From: Rhizobium sp. R634
GTDB lineage: Bacteria; Pseudomonadota; Alphaproteobacteria; Rhizobiales; Rhizobiaceae
Direction: 5' to 3'
NCBI RefSeq assembly: GCF_002211305.1
Contig: NZ_LOKW01000003.1
Coordinates: forward strand, 217,918 to 281,917
Length of the DNA: 64,000 nucleotides
The position numbers were made by a program, and so were the translations under genes. This document shows, piece after piece, positions 27,861 through 37,705 of this stretch. The notes under the pieces were generated by a model. It made no database searches. It was not told where the DNA came from and was given only the letters and a program-made list of their open reading frames with translations. How positions within the stretch are numbered: the first letter of the stretch is position 1; each line of letters opens with the position of its first letter.

Positions 27861-27891
27861 GGTTACTTTGGCCGGTTACTTGGCCGTTACC
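27861..27891. repeat. Tandem 12/13-bp repeat with GTAACC units
   Basis: GGTTACTTTGGCC, GGTTACTTGGCC and a final GTTACC follow each other directly, spanning the stop codon of the Gfo/Idh gene and the gap before the ATPase gene. The minus strand thus reads three GTAAC units in tandem, the same pentamer that forms the half-sites of the putative operators in this region. Probably a slippage product; a role in binding is only conceivable. Confidence 0.5.
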
Positions 27892-28960
27892 TGGTTCTTG
27901 CGCGCCAATCGGCGTATTTCGGACTGTCGGGGCCGACCGGTAACGGCACTTCGGCGCCGCTGTCGGAAGACTGGTAGATGGCGGTAACGAGTTCCAGAGC
28001 GCGGCGCGCATCCCTCGTCGTCACCGGCAATGGTCCCTCGCCGCTGAGGAAGGCATGGAACTGACCCATCTGCGTGGTGAAACGCGGCGCGACCGGCTGC
28101 CAATCGCCGACCACGCGGTCGATCTTCTGCTTGATGTCGTCATTGGCGGCGATGATCTTCCAGGGATCCTTGCCCGGCGTGTAGGGCTCGTGCGTGCTTT
28201 CGAAGGTGACGTTTTCAAAATGCAGCCTCAGCCGACTGATCTGCTCCTGGGAACCCAGCGTGCAGGACAGCGAGACGAAGGCGCCGTTTTCCATCAGCAG
28301 GCTGGCGGAGGCGCAGTCCTCGACCTCGATATCGTTGACGCGGGTGGCGACGCGGCCGAAGACCCTGGCCGCCGGGCCCATCAGATGCATCAGCATGTCG
28401 TGCAGGTGCAGCGCATGGGTGACGAGCACGCCGCCGAGCTCGGTCGCCCATTTGCCGCGCCAGGGCACTGCATAATATTCCGGCTTGCGCAGCCAGAAGG
28501 TTTCGACCGAAGCCGTATAAGGCTTGCCGGCAATGCCGGCATCGATGATCCGTTTGGCCTTCTGGATGCCGTCGCCGTAGCGGTACTGGAAGATCGGCAT
28601 CAGTACGCCCTTGGCGTTCTTTTCCGCCTCCATGATCGTATCGACGCCGGCGAGCGAGCCGGTCAGCGGCTTTTCGCAAACGACATGCTTGCCGGCAGAA
28701 AGTGCTGCGACCACCTGCTCCAGATGCACGCCGGGAGGGGTGCAGATATCGATGATATCGATCGTATCGTCGGCGAGCAGCTCCGCAAAGGAGGTGGTGC
28801 GGCGCTCGATGCCGAATTCGTTGCCGACCGCAGCCAGCCGCTCGACGTTCAGATCGCAGATCGCCGCGACCCTGAACTTGTCGGCATGCGGCAGGTAACC
28901 TTCGACGATGTGGGAGCGGCCGATACCGCAGCCGACGATCGCGACCGTCTTGATGCTCAT
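27887..28960 (-). CDS. Gfo/Idh/MocA family oxidoreductase (in ABC operon)
   Basis: A 357-residue NAD(P)-dependent sugar dehydrogenase. The N-terminal Rossmann motif is VAIVGCGIGRSH, the signature catalytic lysine is in HVVCEKPLTGS (about 91-101), and the alpha/beta C-terminal domain has THALHLHDML. I chose the ATG at 28960; an ATG at 28975 adds five residues. Enzymes of this family oxidise or reduce sugars, inositols or their 3-keto forms. Its place between permease and ATPase genes of a sugar transporter suggests that it acts on the imported substrate. Confidence 0.9.
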   Translation of the reverse strand: MSIKTVAIVGCGIGRSHIVEGYLPHADKFRVAAICDLNVERLAAVGNEFGIERRTTSFAELLADDTIDIIDICTPPGVHLEQVVAALSAGKHVVCEKPLTGSLAGVDTIMEAEKNAKGVLMPIFQYRYGDGIQKAKRIIDAGIAGKPYTASVETFWLRKPEYYAVPWRGKWATELGGVLVTHALHLHDMLMHLMGPAARVFGRVATRVNDIEVEDCASASLLMENGAFVSLSCTLGSQEQISRLRLHFENVTFESTHEPYTPGKDPWKIIAANDDIKQKIDRVVGDWQPVAPRFTTQMGQFHAFLSGEGPLPVTTRDARRALELVTAIYQSSDSGAEVPLPVGPDSPKYADWRARTR

Positions 28961-28983
28961 GTCACTCTTTCCCATTGCCGCCA

Positions 28984-29871
28984 TCAGCGTTTCATGCCGG
29001 TCGTGGCGATGCCTTCGATCAGCAGGCGCTGGAAGAATAGGAAGAAGAAGAACACCGGCACGAGAGTCAAAGTCGACATGGCGAAGAGTCCGCCCCAATC
29101 CGATGCGCTGGTGGAATCGACGAAGGTGCGCAGGCCGAGCTGGATCGTGTAGGTGTTCATGTCGTTCAGGTAGATCAGCGGGCCGAAGAAATCGTCCCAG
29201 GTCCAGATGAAGGAGAAGATCGCTGCGGTCGCCAGCACCGGCAGCGAGAGCGGCAGCATGATCTTCCAATAGATGCGCCAGGCGCTGCAGCCGTCCATCA
29301 TGGCGGCTTCGTCGAGTTCGCGCGGGATGCCGCGGAAGAACTGCACCATCAGGAAGATGAAGAAGGCGTCGCTTGCCAGGAACTTCGGCACGACGAGCGG
29401 CAGGATGGTGTTGACCCAGCCGAGGTTGAGAAAGAGCACATATTGCGGGATCAGCGTCACGTGATAGGGGATCATCAGCGTGCCGAGCATGATCGCGAAC
29501 CAGAAGTTCCGGCCGGCGAAACGCAGCCGGGCGAAGGCGTAGGCCGTCAGCGAACAGGCGATGACATTGCCCGTCACCACCAGCAGCGAAATGACGAGCG
29601 AATTCCAGAAGAACCGGCCGAAGCTGACATCGAGGCCGACCCAGCCGCGCGCATAGGAGGAGAAATCGATCGACGACGGGATGAGCGAGGTCGACGAGAA
29701 TATCTCGGTTTCCGGCCTGACCGATGCCGAAACCATCCACAACAGCGGATAGACCATCAGAAGCGATGCGGCGATCAGCAGGGCGTGGATGATGAGCGAC
29801 GCCGGCAGGCTGCGTTTGGTGATATCCGATGGCGGCCTGGCCGCGGTGACGGAAGCGGTCATCTCAGTCAT
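28984..29871 (-). CDS. Carbohydrate ABC transporter permease (MalG/UgpE type)
   Basis: A 295-residue inner-membrane permease with six membrane segments, beginning with LIIHALLIAASLLMVYPLLWM. The coupling EAA loop is RELDEAAMMDGCSAWRIYWKIMLPLSLP, split as ELDEAAMMDG then WKIMLPLSLP at about 190-215. It forms the heterodimer with the product of the gene immediately upstream, with which it overlaps by 8 bp. CUT1 family, so the likely cargo is a di- or oligosaccharide or glycoside, not resolved further. Confidence 0.93.
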   Translation of the reverse strand: MTEMTASVTAARPPSDITKRSLPASLIIHALLIAASLLMVYPLLWMVSASVRPETEIFSSTSLIPSSIDFSSYARGWVGLDVSFGRFFWNSLVISLLVVTGNVIACSLTAYAFARLRFAGRNFWFAIMLGTLMIPYHVTLIPQYVLFLNLGWVNTILPLVVPKFLASDAFFIFLMVQFFRGIPRELDEAAMMDGCSAWRIYWKIMLPLSLPVLATAAIFSFIWTWDDFFGPLIYLNDMNTYTIQLGLRTFVDSTSASDWGGLFAMSTLTLVPVFFFFLFFQRLLIEGIATTGMKR

Positions 29872-30823
29872 CGTAGTGCACCCAATAACGCGAGGTCAGG
29901 AAAGAGAAAGCGGTGAAAACGGCGATGATCAGCACCAGGATCCAGGCGAGCGCCGAGGCATAGCCCATGCGGAAATTGCCGAAGGCTTCCTGATAGAGGT
30001 AGAGCGTGTAGAACAGCGTCGAGTTGATCGGACCGCCCGTGCCGCCTGAGATGATGAAGGCGGGCGTGAATGCCTTGAAGGCATCAATGGTCTGGACGAC
30101 GGCGTTGAAGAAGATCACCGGCGTCAGAAGCGGCAGGGTGATCTTGTAGAATTGGCGGAATTTCGAGGCGCCGTCGAGGCTTGCGGCCTCATACATATCC
30201 TGGGGAATCTGGCGCAGGCCGGCGAGGAAAATAATCATCGGCGAGCCGAACTGCCAGACCGACAGAGCCACCAGCGTGTAGATCGAATAGTTCGGATGCG
30301 AAATCCAGCTCGGACCTTCGATGCCGAACTGCGAGAGCGCGGCATTGACGAGACCATCGCTGGCGAAAAGCTGGCGCCAGAGCACGGCGATCGCCACGCT
30401 GCCGCCCAACAAGGAAGGGAGGTAGAAGATGGCGCGATAGAAGGTCAGGCCGCGCAGGCCGCGGTTCAGCGCCATGGCGATCAGCAAGGCGAAGGTCAGT
30501 TTGAACGGCACCGAGAAGACAACATACGTCAGGGTAACGTGCATGGCGGCCGAGAATTTCGGATCCGCCGTGGCGATGCGCACGTAATTCGCCATTCCCA
30601 CCCACCGCGGCGACTGCAGCATGTCGAAGTCGGTGAAGGAGAGGTAGAGCGAAATCAGGGCCGGCCCGAGCGTCAGCCCGAAAAAGCCGACAAGCCATGG
30701 CAGGAGGAAGAGATAGCCGGGGGCATTGGCATTCCAGAGACGCCGGAAGCGTCCCTCGGCCACGGCCCCCTGATATCTTTCCACATTTATGGCCCCTGCG
30801 GGCGTGCGCATCGCATTGCTCAT
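29864..30823 (-). CDS. Carbohydrate ABC transporter permease (MalF/UgpA type)
   Basis: A 319-residue permease with six membrane helices; the first is GYLFLLPWLVGFFGLTLGPAL. The EAA loop is QDMYEAASLDGASKFRQFYK followed by ITLPLLTP at about 215-242. It carries an N-terminal extension of about 35 residues. It overlaps the next permease gene by 8 bp and begins 6 bp after the solute-binding-protein stop, so the order binding protein, MalF-like, MalG-like is one transcript. Confidence 0.93.
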   Translation of the reverse strand: MSNAMRTPAGAINVERYQGAVAEGRFRRLWNANAPGYLFLLPWLVGFFGLTLGPALISLYLSFTDFDMLQSPRWVGMANYVRIATADPKFSAAMHVTLTYVVFSVPFKLTFALLIAMALNRGLRGLTFYRAIFYLPSLLGGSVAIAVLWRQLFASDGLVNAALSQFGIEGPSWISHPNYSIYTLVALSVWQFGSPMIIFLAGLRQIPQDMYEAASLDGASKFRQFYKITLPLLTPVIFFNAVVQTIDAFKAFTPAFIISGGTGGPINSTLFYTLYLYQEAFGNFRMGYASALAWILVLIIAVFTAFSFLTSRYWVHYDD

Positions 30824-30829
30824 ACGGGA

Positions 30830-32116
30830 TCAGCCTCGTGCGAGAATCTGCGTAATTTCGGTGACCAGCTGTTTGCCGCCGTCGGCGGGAGACAGCTGTC
30901 CGAAACCGACCTGTTCGGCGATGTTTCGCAGCATCAGCTCGCCTTCACCGGCACCGGCCGGAGGCGGCGGCGGCAATTTGCCGGCGAGATCGCCGAGACC
31001 GCTGACATAGGCCAATGCAACCTTGCCGTTGTCATCGAGCTTCGCCGCGACGACCTCGCGCATGGCGGCCGATTCCGGAATGCCGCGTTCGACATCCAAG
31101 AGCAGCACTGCCTCGGGATTCTTGACGAAGAAGTTGATGTAGTCCACGGCCAGGTCGATCGCTTTCGACTGGGCCGAAACAGAGAAGAACATCGAAGGCT
31201 TGCGATAGTGGCCGCCCTTCGAATCAGGCTTGATGCGCATATAGTTGGTGAGCGCCAGCTTGTCCTTGTTCATGGCCTGATAGGCAACGAACTGGTTGGA
31301 ATGGGCAAAACCGGCCGCAGATTTGCCGAGCGACACTGTGTTGGTTTCGATATCATTCTTGTCGAGAGCCTGGATATCGGCGGGAACGCAGGCGCCGGCC
31401 TCACGGAACTTCGCCCACATATCGTACCATTCCGACGCGTCGTCGACGTCGAAGCCGATCTTGCCGTCGGCGGTATAGAGCGCCTTGCCGCGCTGGCGCA
31501 GCCAGTTTTCGAACAGAGGCTCGCCGCCGCTGCCGTCGGCGAGGCCGAACATGCCTTTGCGCTTGCCGGCCTTGGTGATCTCGGCGCCCATGCGGGCGAA
31601 CTCGTCCCAGGTGGTCGCCTGCGTCGGCAGGTCTACCCCGGCCTCCTTGAAGGCGGTGGTGTTCAGAACCGTCGCGGCCGAGTTGGCGCCCAGGCTAACG
31701 CCGTAGAGATGACCGTCGACGCTGCCGCCCTCGATCTGCGCCTTGTCGAAATCGTCGAGATTGAGCTTGGCCGGCATATAGGATTCGAGCGGCGCAAGGG
31801 CGCCGCGACGCGCGTACTGAACGATATAGCGGTAGTCCATCTGGATGACGTCAGGCGCATTGCGGCCGGCGACCTGGGTCGCAAGGCGCGGCCAGTAATC
31901 GCCCCAGCCGAGGAATTCGCCGGTGATCGACGTGCCGGCATTCTTCGTCTGATAGAGCTGCGACACCTTGTTGGTGCGGTCGGCGCGCGGCTGCGAGCCC
32001 CACCACAGGAGGCGCAAGCGCTGTTCCTGTGCAAAAGCGCTGGTTCCAAGCGCCGAGAGCGACAGAAGGGCGGCGCCTCCGGCCACGAAATTACGTCTGT
32101 TTACACGCAGAGTCAT
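30830..32116 (-). CDS. Extracellular sugar-binding protein of ABC transporter
   Basis: A 428-residue family 1 solute-binding protein and the first gene of the transporter operon. The N-terminal signal has a twin-arginine-like motif (NRRNFVAGG) and ends near AFAQ. The mature part shows LRLLWWGSQPRADRT and typical binding-cleft sequence with GHLYGVSLGANS. The start at 32116 follows GGAGGAGG. It is clearly homologous, with equal length, to the orphan binding protein at 41751-43037. A putative operator is 61 bp upstream of its start, and the TetR gene is divergent. Confidence 0.93.
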   Translation of the reverse strand: MTLRVNRRNFVAGGAALLSLSALGTSAFAQEQRLRLLWWGSQPRADRTNKVSQLYQTKNAGTSITGEFLGWGDYWPRLATQVAGRNAPDVIQMDYRYIVQYARRGALAPLESYMPAKLNLDDFDKAQIEGGSVDGHLYGVSLGANSAATVLNTTAFKEAGVDLPTQATTWDEFARMGAEITKAGKRKGMFGLADGSGGEPLFENWLRQRGKALYTADGKIGFDVDDASEWYDMWAKFREAGACVPADIQALDKNDIETNTVSLGKSAAGFAHSNQFVAYQAMNKDKLALTNYMRIKPDSKGGHYRKPSMFFSVSAQSKAIDLAVDYINFFVKNPEAVLLLDVERGIPESAAMREVVAAKLDDNGKVALAYVSGLGDLAGKLPPPPPAGAGEGELMLRNIAEQVGFGQLSPADGGKQLVTEITQILARG

Positions 32117-32176
32117 TTTTTCCTCCTCCAAAGGGAAGCGCCTCCACACGCTTCCAAACTAGTTTTGCTTGCGCAA

Positions 32177-32192
32177 ATAACTAATTGGTTAC
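32177..32192. promoter_or_regulatory. Putative TetR-type operator upstream of the ABC-transporter operon
   Basis: In the minus direction the sequence reads GTAACCAATTAGTTAT, matching 13 of 16 positions of GTAACCGTTTAGTTAC at 33112. It lies between the start of the binding-protein gene (32116, minus) and the TetR gene (32381, plus), so it could control both. Confidence 0.5.
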
Positions 32193-32380
32193 AAGCTACG
32201 AGCAAAGCGGCAAGCCTGTCAAGCGGTGTCGGTCAGAGCATGGTGGCGAAATGCGTCAGCGGGTTCGGGCGACATCATGCTCCAAGCATTCTGTTCCAGC
32301 GGGCAGCCCTTCCAAATTCGGTTTTTACAATTTCGCACCGAAGGCTTATGAGCGCAACATGTGAAGACAGGGGTGGAGCG

Positions 32381-33058
32381 ATGAACGACGGCGGGGGAAA
32401 TAGCGGAAAGAAACAGGCCCGGCGGCCATCCACGGAACGGACGGCCCAGCGCGATCCGGAGCGGACACGCGCGGCGATCCTGGAAGCGGCAACCCGCGAA
32501 TTCGCCGAAAACGGCATGGGCGGCGCCCGCGTCGACGCCATCGCCGAACGGGCCGGCACCAACAAGCGCATGCTCTACCATTATTTCGGCGACAAGGAGC
32601 AGCTCTACCTCAAAGTGCTCGAGGAAGCCTATGTCGGCATCCGCACCGCCGAGCGGGCGCTCCATATCGGCGATCGCAGCCCCGAAGAAGGCATCGGGGA
32701 GCTTGCGCTCTTCACCTGGCGCTATTTCCTCCAGCATCCGGAATTCCTGAGCCTGCTCGGCACGGAAAACCTGCATCGCGCCCGGTGGCTGCGCCAGTCT
32801 ATCCGGCTCAAGGAACTGCATTCGCATCTGATCGGCGAGCTTTCCCAGGTGCTCGAGCGGGGAAAGAAGCAGGGCGTCTTCATCGAGACGGCCGATCCGC
32901 TGCATGTCTACCTAACGATCGCCTCGCTCGGCTATTTCTACCTCTCCAACCAATACACGCTCTCGACGATCTTCGGCCGCGACCTGATCGAGCCGGCCAA
33001 TCTCAACGCCTGGGAAAGCCATATCGTCCACGTCACCCTCGCCTCGATCAAGCGCTGA
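32381..33058 (+). CDS. TetR family transcriptional regulator
   Basis: A 225-residue regulator. A basic, disordered stretch precedes the helix-turn-helix domain, which reads AAILEAATREFAENGMGGAR then VDAIAERAGTNKRMLYHYFG at about 32-72. The remainder is the all-helical ligand/dimerisation domain. The ATG at 32381 is the most likely start; one at 32348 would add 11 residues. It lies between two operons whose promoters share a GTAACC-N4-(A/G)GTTAC palindrome, so local autoregulated repression with an imported sugar or metabolite as inducer is likely but inferred. Confidence 0.9.
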   Translation: MNDGGGNSGKKQARRPSTERTAQRDPERTRAAILEAATREFAENGMGGARVDAIAERAGTNKRMLYHYFGDKEQLYLKVLEEAYVGIRTAERALHIGDRSPEEGIGELALFTWRYFLQHPEFLSLLGTENLHRARWLRQSIRLKELHSHLIGELSQVLERGKKQGVFIETADPLHVYLTIASLGYFYLSNQYTLSTIFGRDLIEPANLNAWESHIVHVTLASIKR

Positions 33059-33081
33059 ATAGCAAAAGCAGGATTTGACTA

Positions 33082-33127
33082 TTGACAGGCTCGCCGCTCT
33101 TCTGCCATCAAGTAACCGTTTAGTTAC
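33082..33127 (+). promoter_or_regulatory. Promoter region with palindromic operator before the Gfo/Idh operon
   Basis: TTGACA (33082-33087) is a good -35 box; the -10 is weak (CATCAA around 33106). The palindrome GTAACCGTTTAGTTAC (33112-33127) has perfect 5-bp arms and directly follows, ideal for repression. Near-copies occur at 20117 and 32177. Confidence 0.5.
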
Positions 33128-33189
33128 CGGCTTGGGAGGGCCGGGCCAGGATGCCCGCTCCCGCCGCAAAAGATTGCAGGGAGGAAAAA

Positions 33190-34338
33190 ATGGCACGCTT
33201 GGGTATCATCTTGCACGGCGTCACCGGCCGCATGGGTTACAACCAGCACTTGGTGCGCTCGATCCTGGCCTTCCGCGACCAGGGCGGCATCACGCTGAAA
33301 TCGGGCGATAAACTGGAGATCGACCCGATCATCGTCGGCCGCAACGGCGCCAAGATGGAAGAGCTGGCGAAGAAGCATAACATCAAGCGCTGGTCGACCG
33401 ATCTCGATGCCGCACTCGCCAATCCCGACGACACCGTCTTCTTCGACGCCGGCACGACGCTGATGCGCGCCGAGCTTCTGTCCAAGGCACTCGACGCCGG
33501 CAAGCACGTCTATTGCGAAAAGCCGATTTCCGACGATCTGCAAGTGGCGATCGATCTTGCCCGCAAGGCGCGCCGCTCCGGACTCAAGCACGGCGTCGTG
33601 CAGGACAAGCTCTTCCTGCCTGGCCTGCGCAAGCTGGCGTTGCTCAGGGATTCCGGCTTCTTCGGCAAGATCCTCTCGGTGCGCGGCGAATTCGGCTACT
33701 GGGTCTTCGAGGGCGATTGGGGCGTTCCGGCCCAGCGCCCCTCCTGGAACTACCGCAAGGGCGACGGCGGCGGCATCATTCTCGACATGCTCTGCCACTG
33801 GCGCTACGTGCTCGACAACCTGTTCGGCGAGGTGAAAGCCGTCTCCTGCCTTGGTGCGACGCATATTCCGCGCCGCATCGACGAGCAGGGCAAGCCTTAT
33901 GACTGCGACACCGATGATGCAGCATATGCGACCTTCGAACTCGAAGGCGGTGTGATCGCACAGGTCAATTCCTCCTGGGCGGTGCGCGTGCGCCGTGACG
34001 ATCTCGTCACCTTCCAGGTCGACGGCACGCATGGCTCGGCCGTCGCCGGGCTGACGAAATGCTGGAGCCAGCACCGCGTCAACACGCCGAAGCCGGTCTG
34101 GAACCCCGACCAGCCGCAGACGATCGACTTCTACAAGACCTGGGACGAGGTTCCGGATACGCAGGCCTTCGACAACGGCTTCAAGGCGCAGTGGGAAATG
34201 TTCATCCGCCATGTCGTCGAAGATGCGCCGTGGCCCTACGGCCTGGAGGCCGGCGCCAAGGGCGTGCAGTTGGCCGAACTCGGGCTGAAATCCTGGGCCG
34301 AGCGCCGCTGGCTCGATGTTCCCGCACTGGAGTTCTGA
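33190..34338 (+). CDS. Gfo/Idh/MocA family oxidoreductase
   Basis: A 382-residue dehydrogenase. The Rossmann start is IILHGVTGRMGYNQH, the catalytic-lysine motif is HVYCEKPISDD (about 110-120), and the substrate domain carries GGGIILDMLCHWRYVLDNL, in which the histidine is usual for the family. The ATG at 33190 is preceded by GGGAGGAAAAA. It is the first gene of a four-gene operon ending at 37687; the next gene starts 4 bp after its stop. The substrate is unknown but likely a sugar or a keto-sugar formed after import. Confidence 0.9.
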   Translation: MARLGIILHGVTGRMGYNQHLVRSILAFRDQGGITLKSGDKLEIDPIIVGRNGAKMEELAKKHNIKRWSTDLDAALANPDDTVFFDAGTTLMRAELLSKALDAGKHVYCEKPISDDLQVAIDLARKARRSGLKHGVVQDKLFLPGLRKLALLRDSGFFGKILSVRGEFGYWVFEGDWGVPAQRPSWNYRKGDGGGIILDMLCHWRYVLDNLFGEVKAVSCLGATHIPRRIDEQGKPYDCDTDDAAYATFELEGGVIAQVNSSWAVRVRRDDLVTFQVDGTHGSAVAGLTKCWSQHRVNTPKPVWNPDQPQTIDFYKTWDEVPDTQAFDNGFKAQWEMFIRHVVEDAPWPYGLEAGAKGVQLAELGLKSWAERRWLDVPALEF

Positions 34339-34341
34339 ACC

Positions 34342-35505
34342 GTGACGACGATCAATCTCCCCCTCGACGGCAAGATCGTTCCCTACACGCTGACCGGCAC
34401 GCCGGTCGAACTGAAGAAGCGCGACGCCAAGAGTTTTCCGCGCATCGCCTTTGCGGCGGCGCACGTCGTCGCCGACCCGCTTGCCGACAACGATCCCTGG
34501 CTGACGCCGGCAATCGATTGGGAGCGGACGCTCGCCTTCCGCCACCGGCTCTGGGATCTCGGCCTCGGCGTTGCCGAAGCGATGGACACGGCGCAGCGCG
34601 GCATGGGCCTCGGCTGGCCGGAGGCGCGTGACCTCATCCGCCGGGCGCTCGGCGAGGCGGCCGGGCGCAAGGATGCGCTGATCGCCTGCGGCGCCGGCAC
34701 CGACCACCTGTCGCCCGGTCCTGACGTGACCGTCGACACAATCATCAAGGCCTATGAAGAGCAGATCGAAACGGTGGAGGTGGCCGGCGGGCGCATCATC
34801 CTGATGGCGAGCCGGGCGCTTGCCGTCGCCGCCAAGGGGCCGGACGATTACGGCAGGGTCTATGACCGCATCCTTCGCCAGGTCAAGGAGCCGGTCATCA
34901 TCCACTGGCTCGGCGAAATGTTCGATCCGGCGCTTCAGGGTTACTGGGGCAATGACGACCATCTGAAAGCGATGGAGACCTGCCTTGAGGTGATCGAGGC
35001 CAATGCCGGAAAGGTCGACGGCATCAAGATCTCTCTGCTATCGAAGGAGAAGGAAGTGGCGATGCGCCGCCGGCTGCCGAAGGGCGTGCGCATGTATACC
35101 GGCGACGACTTCAACTATGCCGAACTGATCGCCGGCGACGAAGAGGGCCACTCCGACGCGCTGCTCGGCATTTTCGATGCGATCGCGCCGGCGGCCTCGG
35201 CTGCGCTCGACGCGCTCGGCCGCAAGAGCAATCACGAATTCTTCGATCTGCTCGAGCCGACGGTGCCGCTGTCGCGCCACATCTTCAAGGCGCCAACGCG
35301 CTTCTACAAGACCGGCGTCGTCTTCCTCGCCTACCTCAACGGCCTGCAGGACCATTTCGTCATGGTCGGCGGCCAGCAGAGCACGCGTTCGCTCACGCAT
35401 CTGGCCGAACTCTTCCGCCTGGCCGACAAGGCGCGGGTGCTGGCCGATCCGGAACTCGCGGCGGCGCGCATGCGCCAAGTGCTCGCCGTTCACGGCGTTC
35501 ACTGA
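34342..35505 (+). CDS. DUF993 protein, DapA-like aldolase fold
   Basis: A 387-residue protein of the DUF993 family, annotated as dihydrodipicolinate-synthase-like. A TIM-barrel pattern is visible, and the GIKISLLS segment places a lysine at residue 229 in the position of the Schiff-base lysine of DapA/KDPG-type aldolases. An IIHWLGEMFDP strand and PRVRMYTGDD-like VRMYTGDDFNY flank it. The start is a GTG, 4 bp after the preceding gene. With two oxidoreductases and a sugar isomerase in the operon, a retro-aldol step on a keto-acid or keto-sugar is plausible but unproven. Confidence 0.82.
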   Translation: MTTINLPLDGKIVPYTLTGTPVELKKRDAKSFPRIAFAAAHVVADPLADNDPWLTPAIDWERTLAFRHRLWDLGLGVAEAMDTAQRGMGLGWPEARDLIRRALGEAAGRKDALIACGAGTDHLSPGPDVTVDTIIKAYEEQIETVEVAGGRIILMASRALAVAAKGPDDYGRVYDRILRQVKEPVIIHWLGEMFDPALQGYWGNDDHLKAMETCLEVIEANAGKVDGIKISLLSKEKEVAMRRRLPKGVRMYTGDDFNYAELIAGDEEGHSDALLGIFDAIAPAASAALDALGRKSNHEFFDLLEPTVPLSRHIFKAPTRFYKTGVVFLAYLNGLQDHFVMVGGQQSTRSLTHLAELFRLADKARVLADPELAAARMRQVLAVHGVH

Positions 35506-35536
35506 TCTCAGGCAGGGCAACGGAAAGGGAATGAAG

Positions 35537-36367
35537 ATGCAGGTCGAAGGACTTTCGATCAACTTGGCGACGATCCGCGAACAATGCGGCTTTGCCGAAG
35601 CCGTCGACATCTGCCTGAAACACGGCATCACCTCGATCGCGCCCTGGCGCGACCAGGTCGCCAAGGCCGGCCTCGACGAGGCGGTCAGGATCGTCAAATC
35701 GAACGGCATCAAGCTGACCGGCCTTTGCCGCGGCGGCTTCTTTCCGGCGGCGAACGATGCCGACTGGCAGAAGAACCTCGACGACAACCGACGCGCCATT
35801 GATGAGGCGGCGGCATTCTCAGCCGACTGCCTGGTGCTCGTCGTCGGCGGCTTGCCGGGCGCTTCCAGGGATATCGTCGCGGCCCGGCAGATGGTGTTCG
35901 ACGGCATCGCCGCCGTGCTGCCGCATGCGCAGGCATCAGGCGTGAAGCTTGCGATCGAGCCGCTGCATCCGATGTATGCCGCCGACCGGTCCTGCGTGAA
36001 CACGCTCGGCCAGGCGCTCGACATGTGCGAACATCTCGGCGAGGACGTCGGTGTGGCGATCGACGTCTACCATGTCTGGTGGGATCCCGATCTCGCCAAC
36101 CAGATTGCCCGCGCCGGCCGAATGAAACGCATCTTCGCCCATCACATCTGCGACTGGCTGGTGCCGACCAAGGACATGCTGCTCGACCGCGGCATGATGG
36201 GCGATGGCGTCATCGACCTCAAAGGCATAAGACGGATGATCGAGGCCGCCGGCTTCTTTGGCGCGCAGGAGGTGGAGATCTTTTCGGCCGAAAACTGGTG
36301 GAAGCGTCCGGCCGACGAGGTGATCGCTACCTGCGTCGAGCGCTTCCGGAGCTGCTGCCAGATCTAA
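35537..36367 (+). CDS. Sugar phosphate isomerase/epimerase (AP endonuclease 2-type TIM barrel)
   Basis: A 276-residue xylose-isomerase-like protein. Metal-ligand regions are visible as LAIEPLHPMY (Glu), VAIDVYHVWWDP (Asp/His), FAHHICDW (His) and VEIFS (Glu). Such enzymes isomerise or epimerise sugars, inosose or 3-keto-sugars. I take the ATG at 35537 because AAGGGA sits six bases before it; the ATG at 35531 is too close to that site. It lies 31 bp after the DUF993 gene and 42 bp before the next dehydrogenase gene. Confidence 0.88.
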   Translation: MQVEGLSINLATIREQCGFAEAVDICLKHGITSIAPWRDQVAKAGLDEAVRIVKSNGIKLTGLCRGGFFPAANDADWQKNLDDNRRAIDEAAAFSADCLVLVVGGLPGASRDIVAARQMVFDGIAAVLPHAQASGVKLAIEPLHPMYAADRSCVNTLGQALDMCEHLGEDVGVAIDVYHVWWDPDLANQIARAGRMKRIFAHHICDWLVPTKDMLLDRGMMGDGVIDLKGIRRMIEAAGFFGAQEVEIFSAENWWKRPADEVIATCVERFRSCCQI

Positions 36368-36409
36368 GTTTCCATATTTGTTTCATCACGCATGCAGGAG
36401 AATCATTCG

Positions 36410-37687
<1,278 letters not shown>

Positions 37688-37705
37688 CGCGCGCCGCTGG
37701 TTGCG

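Noticed and set aside
30152..32380. Plus-strand open frame of more than 700 codons ahead of the TetR domain
   Set aside because: It runs antisense to the permease and binding-protein genes, has no domain similarity and only its last 225 codons form the TetR protein. It is a high-GC shadow.
33124..34962. 612-codon minus-strand frame opposite the Gfo/Idh and DUF993 genes
   Set aside because: Antisense to two well-recognised genes, no ribosome site, shadow composition.
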